From Limnomonas spitsbergensis (taxonomy: Eukaryota; Chlorophyta; Chlorophyceae; Chlamydomonadales): 64,000 bases of DNA. Position 1 is the first letter of the stretch. Each line of letters starts with the position of its first letter. Location of the stretch: contig JAYJMM010000124.1 of the NCBI GenBank assembly GCA_037349105.1, positions 1,336,501 through 1,400,500 on the forward strand, given 5' to 3'. A program made the position numbers and the translations under genes. Positions 21,801 through 28,585 of this stretch are shown one piece after another. The notes below the pieces were generated by a model. That model was not told where the DNA came from. It was given only the letters and a program-made list of their open reading frames with translations, and ran no database searches.

Positions 21801-24639
21801 AGGGTTTGTGTGTTGTGCCCACTGCCGCGTGTCTAGAGCAGGGCCTGGAGCAAGTCTGGTACCTGCCTGATAGGTCAGAGGCTCACCTTGCAGTACTTTG
21901 AGTTGAGGGTTTGTGTGTTGTGCCCACTGCCGCGTGTCTAGAGCAGGGCCTGGAGCAAGTCTGGTACCTGCCTGATAGGTCAGAGGCTCACCTTGCAGTA
22001 CTTAGAGTTGAGGGTTTGTGTGTTGTGCCCATTGCTGCGTGTCTAGAGCAGGGCCTGGAGCAAGTCTGGTACCTGCCTGATAGGTCAGAGGCTCACCTTG
22101 CAGTACTTAGAGTTGTACATCCTCAAATATAAGTCTGAAAATGTATCCTCAGGTATAGATCTGGAGATGGTAGCTCGATCCGTCTTAATCTGTGCCTTTA
22201 ACGTGCTTACTTGGTAGTGCAATCCATGTTACCTTTGACGTGCTGTTCCGTATTCTGATCCTTGGCCTGTCGAGTGGCCAACTCATGGTACTGGTGTGTA
22301 GATCTCCAGGCATAGATATGAACTTGTATGATCTACCTCCTTCCACAGGGACAGTTCTGCCATGACCGCCCCCAAGACGCGACCGCTGGACCAGAAGCTG
22401 GAGCAGGTGAGATGAACCTAGGATCTGAGATCTAAGATCTAGATTATAGGATCTAGGATCTATGTCTTGCGATATTGGATCTGGAACGGGCATGACCGCC
22501 CCCAATACGCAACTTCTGGACCAGAAGCTGGAGCAGGTGAGATGAACCTAGGATCTGAGATCTAAGATCTACATTATATGATATAGGATCTCGCATTAAC
22601 GGTATAAGATCTTGGATATACGATAAGACTTATGCAGTCATATGAGATCTAGGATCTAGGATTTTAGATGGAACCTCATGCCCACTACAGCTAATGCAGC
22701 TGACAATGCTGGTGATTCCCTGATGCAGCTTATTCCTGCTGCAGCTGATGCCTAATGCCTGATGGAGACAATGCCTATTGCCTCATGCGGCTGGTGCTGA
22801 ATGCCTTATGCGTAAATGAGACAATGCCTTATGCATGATGCAGCTTATTCCTGCTACAGCTGATGCCTAATGCCTGATGGAGACAATGCCTAATGCCTGA
22901 TGGATACAATGCCTCATGCGTGAATGAGACAATGCCTAATGCATGATGCAGCTAATTCCCGCAATGCGGCTTATATTGCCTGCTACTCATTGATGCTGTT
23001 TTGTCTTGGATATCAGACCATTGAGTTCATTGTGGCCAACCTGATGGAGACAATGCCTAATAACTGCTATGCTGCTTATATTGCCTGATACTGACTGATG
23101 ATATATTTTCTGTTGTGTCTCGAATATCAGATCATTGAGGTCATTGTGGTCAACCTCATGACCGTCTTCTCCGCCAGGTGCGCCGCCTAGGATCGAGGGG
23201 GGGTCGGAGTTAACAGTCAATCGTTGAGGGAGGAGGGTTTAGGGTGAATGGTTTAAAGAGTGAATAGTTGAGGGAGGAGGGTTTAGGGTGAATGGTTTAG
23301 GGTGAATGGTTTAGGGTTTCTCTTCATGACCGTGTTCTCCGCCAGGTGCGCCACACTGGATCTAGGGGTGTAGATTGGGGGTTGAGAGTTTCTCCTCATT
23401 ATGAAATCCAGGGTTGAGAGAAAGAAAGAAAGCTAGGCCCCGTGAGGGGCGTGAGAGTTAAGGAAACAGCGCAGCCTGGGCTGAAGCCACATCCGCGCCG
23501 TTACCGTGAGGGTAGAGAGTCAGTTTTAGTCATGAGGCAGACTGGTTCAGTTGGCAGGGGTTAGTGTTAAAGAGGTGTGCGGCGCGCCGCATTCGACTTG
23601 TGGGGGGTCAGGGTTCAGGATTAGGGGTGGCTGATAATTATGAGATAGAGGTGTTCAGCATGACGGGTTTGGGGGGTGCTCCGCTTTCAACTTCGGGGGG
23701 CTTAGGGTTTAGGGGTGCTCCGCTTTTTACTTCGGGGAGGAGAGGGTTTATGGTTAGGGGGTGCTCCACTTTCGACTTCGGGGAGTAGAGGGTTTAGTGG
23801 GTGCTCCGCTTTCGACTTAAGGGGGAAGAGGGCTTAGGGTTTAGGGGTGCTCCGCTTTCGACTTCGGGGAGAAAAGGGTTTAGGTTTATAGGGGGTGCTA
23901 TGCTTTTGACTTCAGGGGGTAGAGGGTTTAGGGGACAGGCGTTAGGCCCAATTATCGATTCATGCAGTTCATGTCACACCAGACAAAAATCACCATGCCC
24001 ACTGCCATAAGGATGAGGCCCTGCTGGCGATGTCACACATGCTCATGTCGCACCTCACACACTTGACACATGCGCATGTCACACCTTTAAAACTGCAACG
24101 CCTGCTGTGACACCCCTAGGGACAATGATCAATTTGTGTATCATACATGCTCATGTCACACCTTTCACACTTGAACGCCTGCTGCACCCCTAGGGACGAG
24201 ACCCAGCTTGTGTTTTGCACATGCTCATGTCACACCTTTCACACTGGAACGCCTGCTGCACCCCTAGGGACGAGACCCAGCTTGTGTTTCGCACATGCTC
24301 ATGTCACACCTTTCACACTTGAACGCCTGCTGCACCCCTGGGGACGAGACCCAGCTTGTGTTTCGCACATGCTCATGTCACACCTTTCACACTTGAACGC
24401 CTGCTGCACCCCTAGGGACGAGACCCAGCTTGTGTTTCGCACATGCTCATGTCACACCTTTCACACTTGAACGCCTGCTGCTCCCCTAGGGACGAAACCC
24501 AGCTTGTGTTTCGCACATGCTCATGTCACACCTTTCACACTTGAACGCCTGCTGCACCCCTAGGGACGAGACCCAGCTCATGACCAAGCTCAAGCAACGG
24601 CGCGACAGGATGTACCAGCTAGGAAAATCGGGCATGTAG
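889..24639 (+). CDS. Multi-exon EF-hand-like, probably flagellar-associated protein (5' end not resolved)
   Basis: Exons, each with AG acceptor and GT donor and matching phases: 889-1031, 1879-2038, 2943-3080, 4291-4434, 5228-5286, 6790-6859, 8056-8144, 8891-8978, 9896-10025, 11554-11699, 12559-12689, 13140-13211, 14075-14155, 14490-14651, 22349-22406, 23131-23177, 24564-24639. They join to 1794 nt (597 residues plus TAG at 24637-24639). No start codon is assigned. The product has two similar helical modules: exons 6790-8978 (start HKQMLRVFDYFASLGTGD, then RLSDLDRIF) and exons 12559-14651 (ILRSIFDHYRQLAG, YMDYQEWNELMEESG, AKLAFIWSRMRCFDDG, LSFLEFIEAVGRVADL). The second resembles degenerate EF-hand pairs of algal axonemal proteins (my recollection of the family). 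The N-terminal part has VAMWAHVPGAKIYQDMPIYT. A Lys run followed by Ala/Gln separates the modules. Function is unknown; an axonemal role is inference. Exon joins are strong because all seventeen keep one frame. Confidence 0.72.
1032..1878 (+). repeat. Intron with two copies of the upstream exon end and two of the downstream exon start
   Basis: About 1120-1180 and 1265-1340 repeat the end of exon 889-1031 (ACGCTGCCCAGCGGGGA versus ACGCTACCTAGCGGACAG). About 1597-1640 and 1730-1775 repeat the start of exon 1879-2038 (GACGAGGTCAAGGACCCACA as GATGAGGTCAGGGCCCACA and GACGAGGCCAAGGACACACA). Between them, 1366-1440 is a TGTACTG-type simple repeat. Confidence 0.6.
2224..2283 (+). CDS. Optional 20-codon exon, duplicate of the 3' half of exon 1879-2038
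   Basis: The stretch follows TTTCCAG, is open for exactly 20 codons and ends at CTGCCTCAG followed by GTAAGG. It is phase 0 at both ends, so it could be inserted after 2038 without changing frame. It copies the 3' part of exon 1879-2038: both end in a P-E-(Q)-L-P-Q motif followed by a donor. A second, damaged copy lies at about 2085-2150. It may be a retained tandem exon, an alternative exon or a decoy. Confidence 0.35.
2284..2942 (+). repeat. Intron with two decayed copies of the next exon
   Basis: About 2645-2760 and 2800-2900 copy the beginning of exon 2943-3080, including its GATCCAG acceptor, the CCGCGCCTTGGATCTAAG text and the CTAGTGGCCTGTCTA text. Both carry frame breaks. Positions 2290-2640 show nothing else recognisable. 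Confidence 0.6.
3081..4290 (+). repeat. Intron with copies of both flanking exon edges and a 22-bp array
   Basis: About 3130-3175 and 3424-3470 copy the end of exon 2943-3080 (CCCTCTGTTAAAGAG..., GTGCAGAAGGTG). Telomere-like CCCTAAA units occur at 3416-3435. About 3972-3993 copies the start of exon 4291-4434 (GCTGTGCAGCGATGGCAGCTG). From about 4073 to 4262 a 22-base unit (CTGCTAATATACCGGTACAG and variants) repeats. Confidence 0.6.
4435..5227 (+). repeat. Intron with exon-end copies, CTGCAGAGGTG repeats and exon-start copies
   Basis: About 4545-4590 and 4680-4780 copy the end of exon 4291-4434 (GACTGGAAGCAGTGCTG, GTTCAAGAAACTGGTGGGT). Positions 4780-4825 repeat a 12-base GTGCTGCAGAGG unit. 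About 4970-5000, 5068-5090 and 5140-5165 copy the start of exon 5228-5286 (GGTGGACACGTATGCCAAA) with TGTGGA-rich spacers. Confidence 0.55.
5400..6200. repeat. 60-bp tandem array with two palindromes per unit
   Basis: Thirteen or so units of about 60 bp. Each contains GTTTCATGAAAC, a perfect 12-base palindrome, and CCCTAGGG, a perfect 8-base palindrome, joined by AAACCCTAGGGTAGGGGTAG. Some units have TTTTCTGACACCCC in place of the first palindrome. A copy of the end of exon 5228-5286 sits at 5378-5405, just before the array. Confidence 0.85.
6540..6789 (+). repeat. Three to four copies of the start of exon 6790-6859
   Basis: GGCACAAGCAGATG(T/C)TGCGC recurs at about 6544, 6627 and 6709 before the real exon at 6790. 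A further trace lies near 6478. Each is followed by a diverged GTTTGATAACTTCGATT segment. The copies include an AG just ahead of the exon-like text. Confidence 0.7.
6860..8055 (+). repeat. Intron: exon-end/donor copies expanding into a 17-bp array, then exon-start copies
   Basis: The exon end and donor ATCAAGGTGCGC is copied at about 6900, 6945, 6985, 7038 and 7110-7150. At 7272-7502 it becomes a near-perfect array of the 17-base unit GTGCGCTAGGGTCAAGG. About 7900-7925 and 7985-8010 copy the start of exon 8056-8144 (CCCAGTTGAAC...). Confidence 0.75.
8163..8745. repeat. 15-bp array (AGATCCAGGGTACC) and related GATCTAGGGTACATGAT repeats
   Basis: Positions 8185-8345 repeat a 15-base unit AGATCCAGGGTACCA about eleven times. 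Positions 8345-8745 hold looser ~17-base relatives and a ~60-base higher-order unit containing GGTATACAAATGTATGATC. The GATC core resembles the CAGATCTTGAC text near the end of exon 8056-8144, so it may be another exon-derived expansion. Confidence 0.7.
8979..9895 (+). repeat. Intron: GGTGGATGG repeats, exon-start copies, 20-bp TTATATTCTG array
   Basis: Positions 9000-9170 repeat TGGATGGTGAGTGGATG-type units. Copies of the CCAGGCCATGGTGCGTGT start of exon 9896-10025 appear at about 9252, 9375, 9478 and 9790-9835. Positions 9688-9785 repeat a 20-base ATTCTGTTATATTTTGTTAT unit. Confidence 0.6.
10026..11553. repeat. Intron: CAG-type triplet region with exon copies, then ~1 kb CCCTCAACCCCCA array
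   Basis: Positions 10080-10540 are AGC/ACA-rich and contain at least three copies of the end of exon 9896-10025, each with a donor-like GTGAGG or GTCAAC (about 10135, 10325-10335, 10540). Positions 10545-11535 are a C-rich array of CCCTCAACCCCCA and CCCACCCCT units on the coding strand; the transcript would be C-rich and the opposite DNA strand G-rich. Confidence 0.85.
11700..12130 (+). repeat. Three extra copies of the end of exon 11554-11699
   Basis: About 11728-11815, 11847-11925 and 12055-12140 copy the stretch GCCTTGCAAGGACGCTGCTG...CCAGAGGCGTTG, with the donor GTGAGT kept in the first two. Frame breaks accumulate. Telomere-like CCCTAAA units stand between the second and third copies (12007-12055). 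Confidence 0.8.
12180..12558 (+). repeat. Series of copies of the acceptor region before exon 12559-12689
   Basis: TGTAACTCCTGCAG(A/G)TCGACAGT recurs at about 12183, 12227, 12345 and finally at the real site 12545. Shorter TGTAACTGCT units stand in between (12440-12540). The first copies still contain ACAT/CACGTG text corresponding to the exon's AACATGTTCCG. Confidence 0.75.
12690..14074. other. Two introns around exon 13140-13211, mostly unremarkable
   Basis: 12690-13139 has no clear repeat. 13212-14074 contains AT-rich sequence, several TTTAGGG-type units (about 13410-13520 and 13820-13860) and, at 13940-14070, repeats of CATGTTCACACAT with decayed acceptor copies before exon 14075. Confidence 0.4.
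14156..14345. repeat. GGGGATAGGGAATTAGGTTTACAATTTA array
   Basis: About five units of a ~28-base A/G-rich repeat follow the donor of exon 14075-14155. Confidence 0.7.
14358..14440 (+). pseudogene. Broken duplicate of the 5' half of exon 14490-14651
   Basis: The acceptor region and first ~80 bases of exon 14490-14651 are present twice, 132 bases apart. The upstream copy is almost identical but runs into GAAGTGCTCTAA, giving an in-frame stop, and has no donor. Use of its acceptor would truncate the protein after EVL. Confidence 0.8.
14690..15650 (+). repeat. Diverged founder copies of the 105-bp array
   Basis: About eight to nine irregular copies of the end of exon 14490-14651 (GGCTTGGAGCAAGTCTGGTACCT...GATAGGTCAG). 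Those nearest the exon keep words lost later, such as AGTACTACGAGCGGGGCC and GATTACAAGCGAGGCC, matching the exon's GAGTACTACAAGCGGGGC. Unit length and spacers vary. Confidence 0.85.
15650..22114 (+). repeat. 105-bp intronic minisatellite of about 60 near-identical units
   Basis: The unit is 105 bp, a multiple of three, so it leaves a long open frame of 35-residue repeats. Each unit contains CCGCGTGTCTAG (acceptor-like), a 37-base exon-like piece with GAGCAAGTCTGGTACCTG, and GATAG followed by GTCAGA (the real exon's own donor). Units differ at only a few positions. Five single-base insertions cluster at about 20281-20851. It lies wholly inside the intron between exons 14490-14651 and 22349-22406. 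Confidence 0.93.
22407..23130 (+). repeat. Intron with a second copy of exon 22349-22406 and a CCTAATGCCTGATGGAGA array
   Basis: About 22489-22540 duplicates exon 22349-22406 and its donor (CATGACCGCCCCCAA...GAGCAGGTGAGATG). GATCTAGGATCT repeats follow. Positions 22690-22975 carry TGATGCCTAATGCCTGATGGAGACAATG units. About 23005-23050 copies the start of exon 23131-23177 (ATATCAGACCATTGAGTTCATTGTGGCCAACCTGATG). Confidence 0.75.
23178..24563 (+). repeat. Last intron: donor copy, ~50-bp and 74-bp arrays
   Basis: About 23325-23350 copies the end of exon 23131-23177 (CATGACCGTGTTCTCCGCCAGGTGCGCC). Positions 23445-23512 are a member of the dispersed GCAGCCTGGGC...CCGCGCCGT family. Positions 23560-23935 repeat a ~50-base GGTGCTCCGCTTTCGACTTCGG unit. 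Positions 24040-24563 hold about six to seven 74-bp units, each ending in CTGCACCCCTAGGGACGAGA, i.e. the acceptor and first codons of the last exon. Confidence 0.88.
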
Positions 24640-24915
24640 TGCTGCTCGGGCATGTAGTGCTCCTCGGCCCTTATGTGCTGCTCGGCCTTCTATTGCTGCT
24701 TGGGCATGTAGTGCCAGCGGTTCCAGTGGTGCTTCAGGCAGTACCAACTGGGGAAGTCTGGCATGTAGTGCTACCAGGGCATGTATTGCTGTGCAGTACC
24801 AGTAGTGCAGCATGCAGTGCCAGCTGGGGAAGTCTTGCATGTAGTGATGCACGGGCTTGTAGTGCTAGCAATACCAGTGGTGCATCAGGCAGTATCAGCT
24901 GGGAATAACATCAGA
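24640..24915 (+). repeat. Tandem copies of the stop-codon region in the 3' flank
   Basis: After the stop of gene 1, the text TGTACCAGCT(A)GGAAAATCGGGCATGTAGTGCT is repeated about four to five times in decayed form (for example 24745-24775, 24815-24845, 24892-24925). The exon-edge copying thus also affected the last exon's 3' side. Confidence 0.7.
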
Positions 24916-25007
24916 CATGTGGTGTTGCTTGTGCTTGTTTTCGTGGTCGGGGTTTTGAACTTGGAAATGTGTTGCATGATGTACTTCAGTCAGCGACCGC
25001 ACAGGCA

Positions 25008-25255
25008 ATGACGTTACACCTCTGGGCCCTGCTCAAAAAGGCTCGGCCGCGTGGGCGCCTAAATTAAAGGTTGGGAAGAAAGAACGAAACAAACACCAGG
25101 GGACAGGGAAATAAGGAAAAGTGGGAAATAAAGTGAGGAATGGACAAAAGGCTGGGATGGAAAGAAAGACAAAGGAAGGTCCAGCCTATGAAAAACGGCT
25201 ATGCCTCAACGACATATACCACGTCCACATAGTGTGAATTCCCGGGAGTGGGATT
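25008..25255 (-). mobile_element. Non-LTR retrotransposon 3' tail, minus orientation
   Basis: The + strand begins GACGTTACACCTCTGGGCCC and GGCTCGGCCGCGTGGGCGCC, shared with 49224, 49366, 52750 and 53393. On the minus strand the sequence ends a reading frame VVYVVEA-stop, matching VVDIVEA-stop of the fragment at 53.6 kb, so this is the 3' end of the same element. Confidence 0.65.
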
Positions 25256-25451
25256 ACTAGAAGGCGTGTTGGCTCTGATGCTGCTGTCTAGTACCGGTAG
25301 TCGACATGAGTATGTTTCCTCAATATTGGGGGGAGAGGGGTGAGGACGCCATTGTGGTAGCCACATTGGCAATGATGGATGTATGGTGAGCACGTTGGTA
25401 TTCCTTTTCAATAACTAATCCAGTCCCTTCTCCCTTAGTCCCTTCTGAACA

Positions 25452-25507
25452 GTTGGGCGCCCACGCGGCCGAGCTTTGAGCGGGCCCAGAGGTGTAACGT
25501 CATTGAC
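25452..25507 (+). mobile_element. Opposite-facing copy of the same 3' tail
   Basis: The sequence GGCGCCCACGCGGCCGAGC ... GGTGTAACGTCATT is the reverse complement of the tail at 25008. Together the two bound a 500-bp segment and mimic terminal inverted repeats. Confidence 0.6.
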
Positions 25508-25684
25508 CTTTTCAAGAATCCAACCAGTGACAGGGACACAGGATATGTATCGCATGGTATTGTATTGCCGTACCCCGTACCCTGTGTACCTGACCAGTGC
25601 TAGACTGCACTATTTAAATGCAGTCCGTTATACGGTACGTTGGAAAGACAATCAACCAGCCAGTCCCACTTGCTGTATACCACA

Positions 25685-25915
25685 TGTAAGCCCACTAGGG
25701 GTTAAACGTTGCATACCCGCTGGGCCATGCTGGACGATTGGCCGTGTGCCTGGGACTACTGGTAGGGAATGACTAGGCTCAATTCCAGCTATCATACACA
25801 GCCATGACCATGGTGCAACCATGGTACTCACCAATGTGAGGGGTGGGAGCATGGAACCTGGTGATCTATACAGGGGGAGAGAGAAGATCATGTGGCGGAT
25901 TAGATCTCTCAACCC
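25685..25915. repeat. Dispersed ~200-bp repeat, family member 1
   Basis: Shares with 27695-27840 and 50030-50225 a common run: TGGCCG(C/T)GTG, GACTA(A/G)GCT, AATTCCAGCTA(C/T)CAT, ACCATGGTGCA(G/A)CCA, TATGTGAG, GGCGATCTA and GTCGATCTCTCAA-type text. Not recognised as a known element. Confidence 0.6.
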
Positions 25916-26149
25916 GCAAGTATGCCCATAAGAGTGAAACGAAGCAAACCGAAAGAAAGGACGCCATTGTGGTGAACACATTATAAATTTGCTTCCCATC
26001 TACCAACATGTTGGTGAGGTGTAACATGTTATGCTTCGGATGAATTGGGGGGGCATGGAGGGGTGGGACGCCACGTATAAGAGAATATAAGTACAGGAGG
26101 GGTGGAACGCCAAGTATAAGAGAGTGAAAGTAAAGGAGGAGTACCTACA

Positions 26150-26640
26150 AGCAGGTGCAGCTTCAGGCGCCTAGCAGAGGAGACCCCAGGCAGAGATCCT
26201 GAAACCGAGCACAGGTCTGTGGCCGCGGCCTACCGCGCTTGGTCCCAGTCTACGGCGGATAACGTGTTGGCGCAAGCTAGGAGACCCACCAGCAATAGGT
26301 TGTGCGCTTGCCTGCGCATGAACTTATGGCTGCGGCTCGCTCAGTGCGGTTTGCACGGCTGATACCAGAGGACGGCAGAGCGGTCAACAACTTGAGACAC
26401 GCTGCTGCCAGAGGTGTTGAGAAAGGGGAGATGGCGAGCATGTGGAGGATGCGCTGCATGTCTGCTTCCATTGCTCTAGCGTAATGAAGAGGCTTAGGGA
26501 GAAAGGTTGGAGTGTTTGACATGCCCTCAGGAGTGCGCCACGGACTTTCAACAATTGCACCGGGGCATGCTTGGGTGGGAGGCTCTGACTTTTGTTGAGG
26601 ACCGACGTGGTAAGCATCGTCGAGGCCTAGTTTGTTGCTC
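26150..26640 (+). mobile_element. Decayed 3' fragment of a non-LTR retrotransposon ORF2
   Basis: Translated with stops allowed, the + strand gives RCCQRC, ERGDGEHVEDALH and C-x-x-C spacing, then a tail VVSIVEA-stop. It aligns with the minus-strand fragment at 53.6-54.1 kb (RFCQRCWARGDGDNVEDTLH). C-x2-C...H-x4-C is typical of the C-terminal zinc knuckle in LINE-type reverse transcriptases. Three in-frame stops show it is dead. Upstream, RSVAAAYRAWSQS matches NRSAAAYRIWLQS in the other copy. Confidence 0.6.
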
Positions 26641-26727
26641 TTCTTAGCCTTCTTGGGGAACAGGTTTTTCTTGGGGAAACGTAGCTCAAGTCACAATGAT
26701 CAACACCAATTAGAAGAAAAGTCAGAA

Positions 26728-27670
26728 TACCTTAAAACCAGTTTCACTTCGCGCACCCGGATTTGGATATTTTAGGAAATCGTCCGTGCAGGCAAATAAG
26801 CCATGACTCCGCGTAGCGCAATTATCGCCCAACAGCCGATTTGAGATTTTTTTTTCTTGAGCGCACAGCCAATACGATTTTATTAATACAGGTCCGCGCA
26901 GCGACCACAGCTGCGGGGCTGGAGGGCCATGCTGCAGCGCTGCGACAGCATTGCGCTGTTACTTAGCTCTGGTAGTGCATCACCGCTTCGAAAATTGGGA
27001 GAGCCCCTTGTGACCTGTGGGTGCTCCAGCCATCTCATCAGCTGAGACCCTATGGAGTTCAGTGGCTTGGGGGACAATGAGCTTAGGGGGCTTTTTGCGT
27101 GATGAGCTCGTGGGCGTCCAACCGGCCTCTTTGCTGCTTCCTTCGCTGCTTCCCTCGCTTGTATCCTCGCACGCAGAGCAGCCCCCCTCGCCTCATCAGA
27201 TTCCGCACGTCTGGCTTGTTCCTCCGGGTGGCTTGTTCCTCCGGGCTAAGCGTACAAGATTTCTTAAAAATATTGGTTATAGATGGTTGATTCCTTGGAC
27301 GTTTGGAGGAGGAGGAGGAGGAGGAGGAGGAGGAGGAGGTGGAGGATACCTGGCCCTGGCCCGCCGACTACAGGCCTTGGTCGTGAGTTTCCTGTTAGAG
27401 GAAGAGGCCGACTGCCCTGAACTGACCAGCCCTGCTAGATACCGGTAGTGGCATAGTGCTGCTAGATAGTCGCCAGTAGCGTTATGCCAAATATTGAACA
27501 TAATTTTGATATTTGAAACCGGTAATAAGTCCTCGCACGCCTATAAGTATTTTTGGGGCCTGCCAACCAAGGCCGCGCAACGGGATTTTTGAAATTGTTT
27601 TTATTGTGCAAACAGTTTGCGCACCCCAAACAGAATTAATTAATCGCAAAGTGAAACCGGTTCTACGGTA
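26728..27670. mobile_element. ~940-bp element with terminal inverted repeats
   Basis: The left end TACCTTAAAACCAGTTTCAC and the right end (read as reverse complement) TACCGTAGAACCGGTTTCAC match at 17 of 20 positions, and both continue CTT(C/T)GCG. No transposase frame is visible; the interior holds a GGA microsatellite (27305-27342). A target-site duplication is not clear. Best read as a non-autonomous DNA transposon. Confidence 0.55.
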
Positions 27671-27694
27671 GGCAAACAGTGAAGGTATTTAGTT

Positions 27695-27840
27695 CAGAAC
27701 AGTGCATACCCACTGGGCCCTGCTGAACACTCGGCCACGTGGGGCTGGTAGGGGTTGAGTGACCTCAGTTCCAACTACCATGCTAAGACAGGAACATGGT
27801 GCAGCCAGGACACCATACTATGTGAGCGGAGCAGGAAGAT
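27695..27840. repeat. Dispersed ~200-bp repeat, family member 2
   Basis: Diverged copy of the family at 25685 and 50030: TGCATACCCACTGGGCCCTGCTGAA, GGCCACGTGGGGCTGGTAGG, AACATGGTGCAGCCA and TATGTGAG in the same order. Confidence 0.5.
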
Positions 27841-28585
27841 GCCCCACCTCGTCCAGAAAACGTGTTTGGATTTTTGTGTGTGTGGAAATATAACAAGTAA
27901 GAAAGAAAGGAAACGCCTGAGCATGGCTTGAGGAATACGGGATTTGAAATGCCGTACACCGGTCACATGTTAACGCGAGTCCCTGCAGCGAGACTTCGCA
28001 CCCCGAAACCACGTATTTGGCAAGTTTGGGCAAACATTGGAGAGGACACCGTTGGCGCTTATAATGGGCCTACGAGAACGAGAAAAATCTTCCGAGCCTG
28101 TAGAAACCTGTCGGGACCGTCGCGTGGCATGGGCGAGACGTATGACCCAGGGGTTTGGTTTCCGGCACTGAATCGGATTCTCGGAGACGGGAATATATAT
28201 GCAAGAAAGACCACCATCCGAGCACCACCCGACCACCACATTACCACCACCTGCGAACCATAGTGCACCCGACCCCGACCGCGACCGGTTTCGTGCCTAT
28301 GTACGACCCATTCGATACTCCTGCACCCAATTTATACGGTCGTGCACCCGCCCAACCCTCGAAGCTGGCTCTGTCTTCTCATAATTTAATCGGCATATGC
28401 TGCGTGCGATTTATGGCACGCTGTGAGCAGCTGTCTGTCATGCTGATGCAAACGAGGGCTGGAATGGCTGCCGCAATTTGCTTCTCCGTAATCAAGACAT
28501 AATGAGGAGTCGTGATCTACCGTGAAAAGCCCTCCATCGTTGTTGCCTGATTGCCTGAGCGTTCGAACCCAAGAGCACGACCACG
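27841..28585. other. Upstream region of the nucleotidyltransferase gene
   Basis: No coding signal. GGGAATATATATGC at 28190 could be TATA-like, and 28200-28270 is a CCACCA-rich stretch. No promoter can be asserted. Confidence 0.3.

Noticed and set aside
15650..22114. CRISPR-like regular array
   Set aside because: No conserved repeat with variable spacers: the whole 105-bp unit is repeated. The genome is eukaryotic.
25008..25507. Foldback/MITE bounded by inverted GACGTTACACCTC repeats
   Set aside because: The same tail occurs alone at five other places and continues the end of a retrotransposon ORF2, so two opposed LINE tails explain it better. A MITE is not fully excluded.
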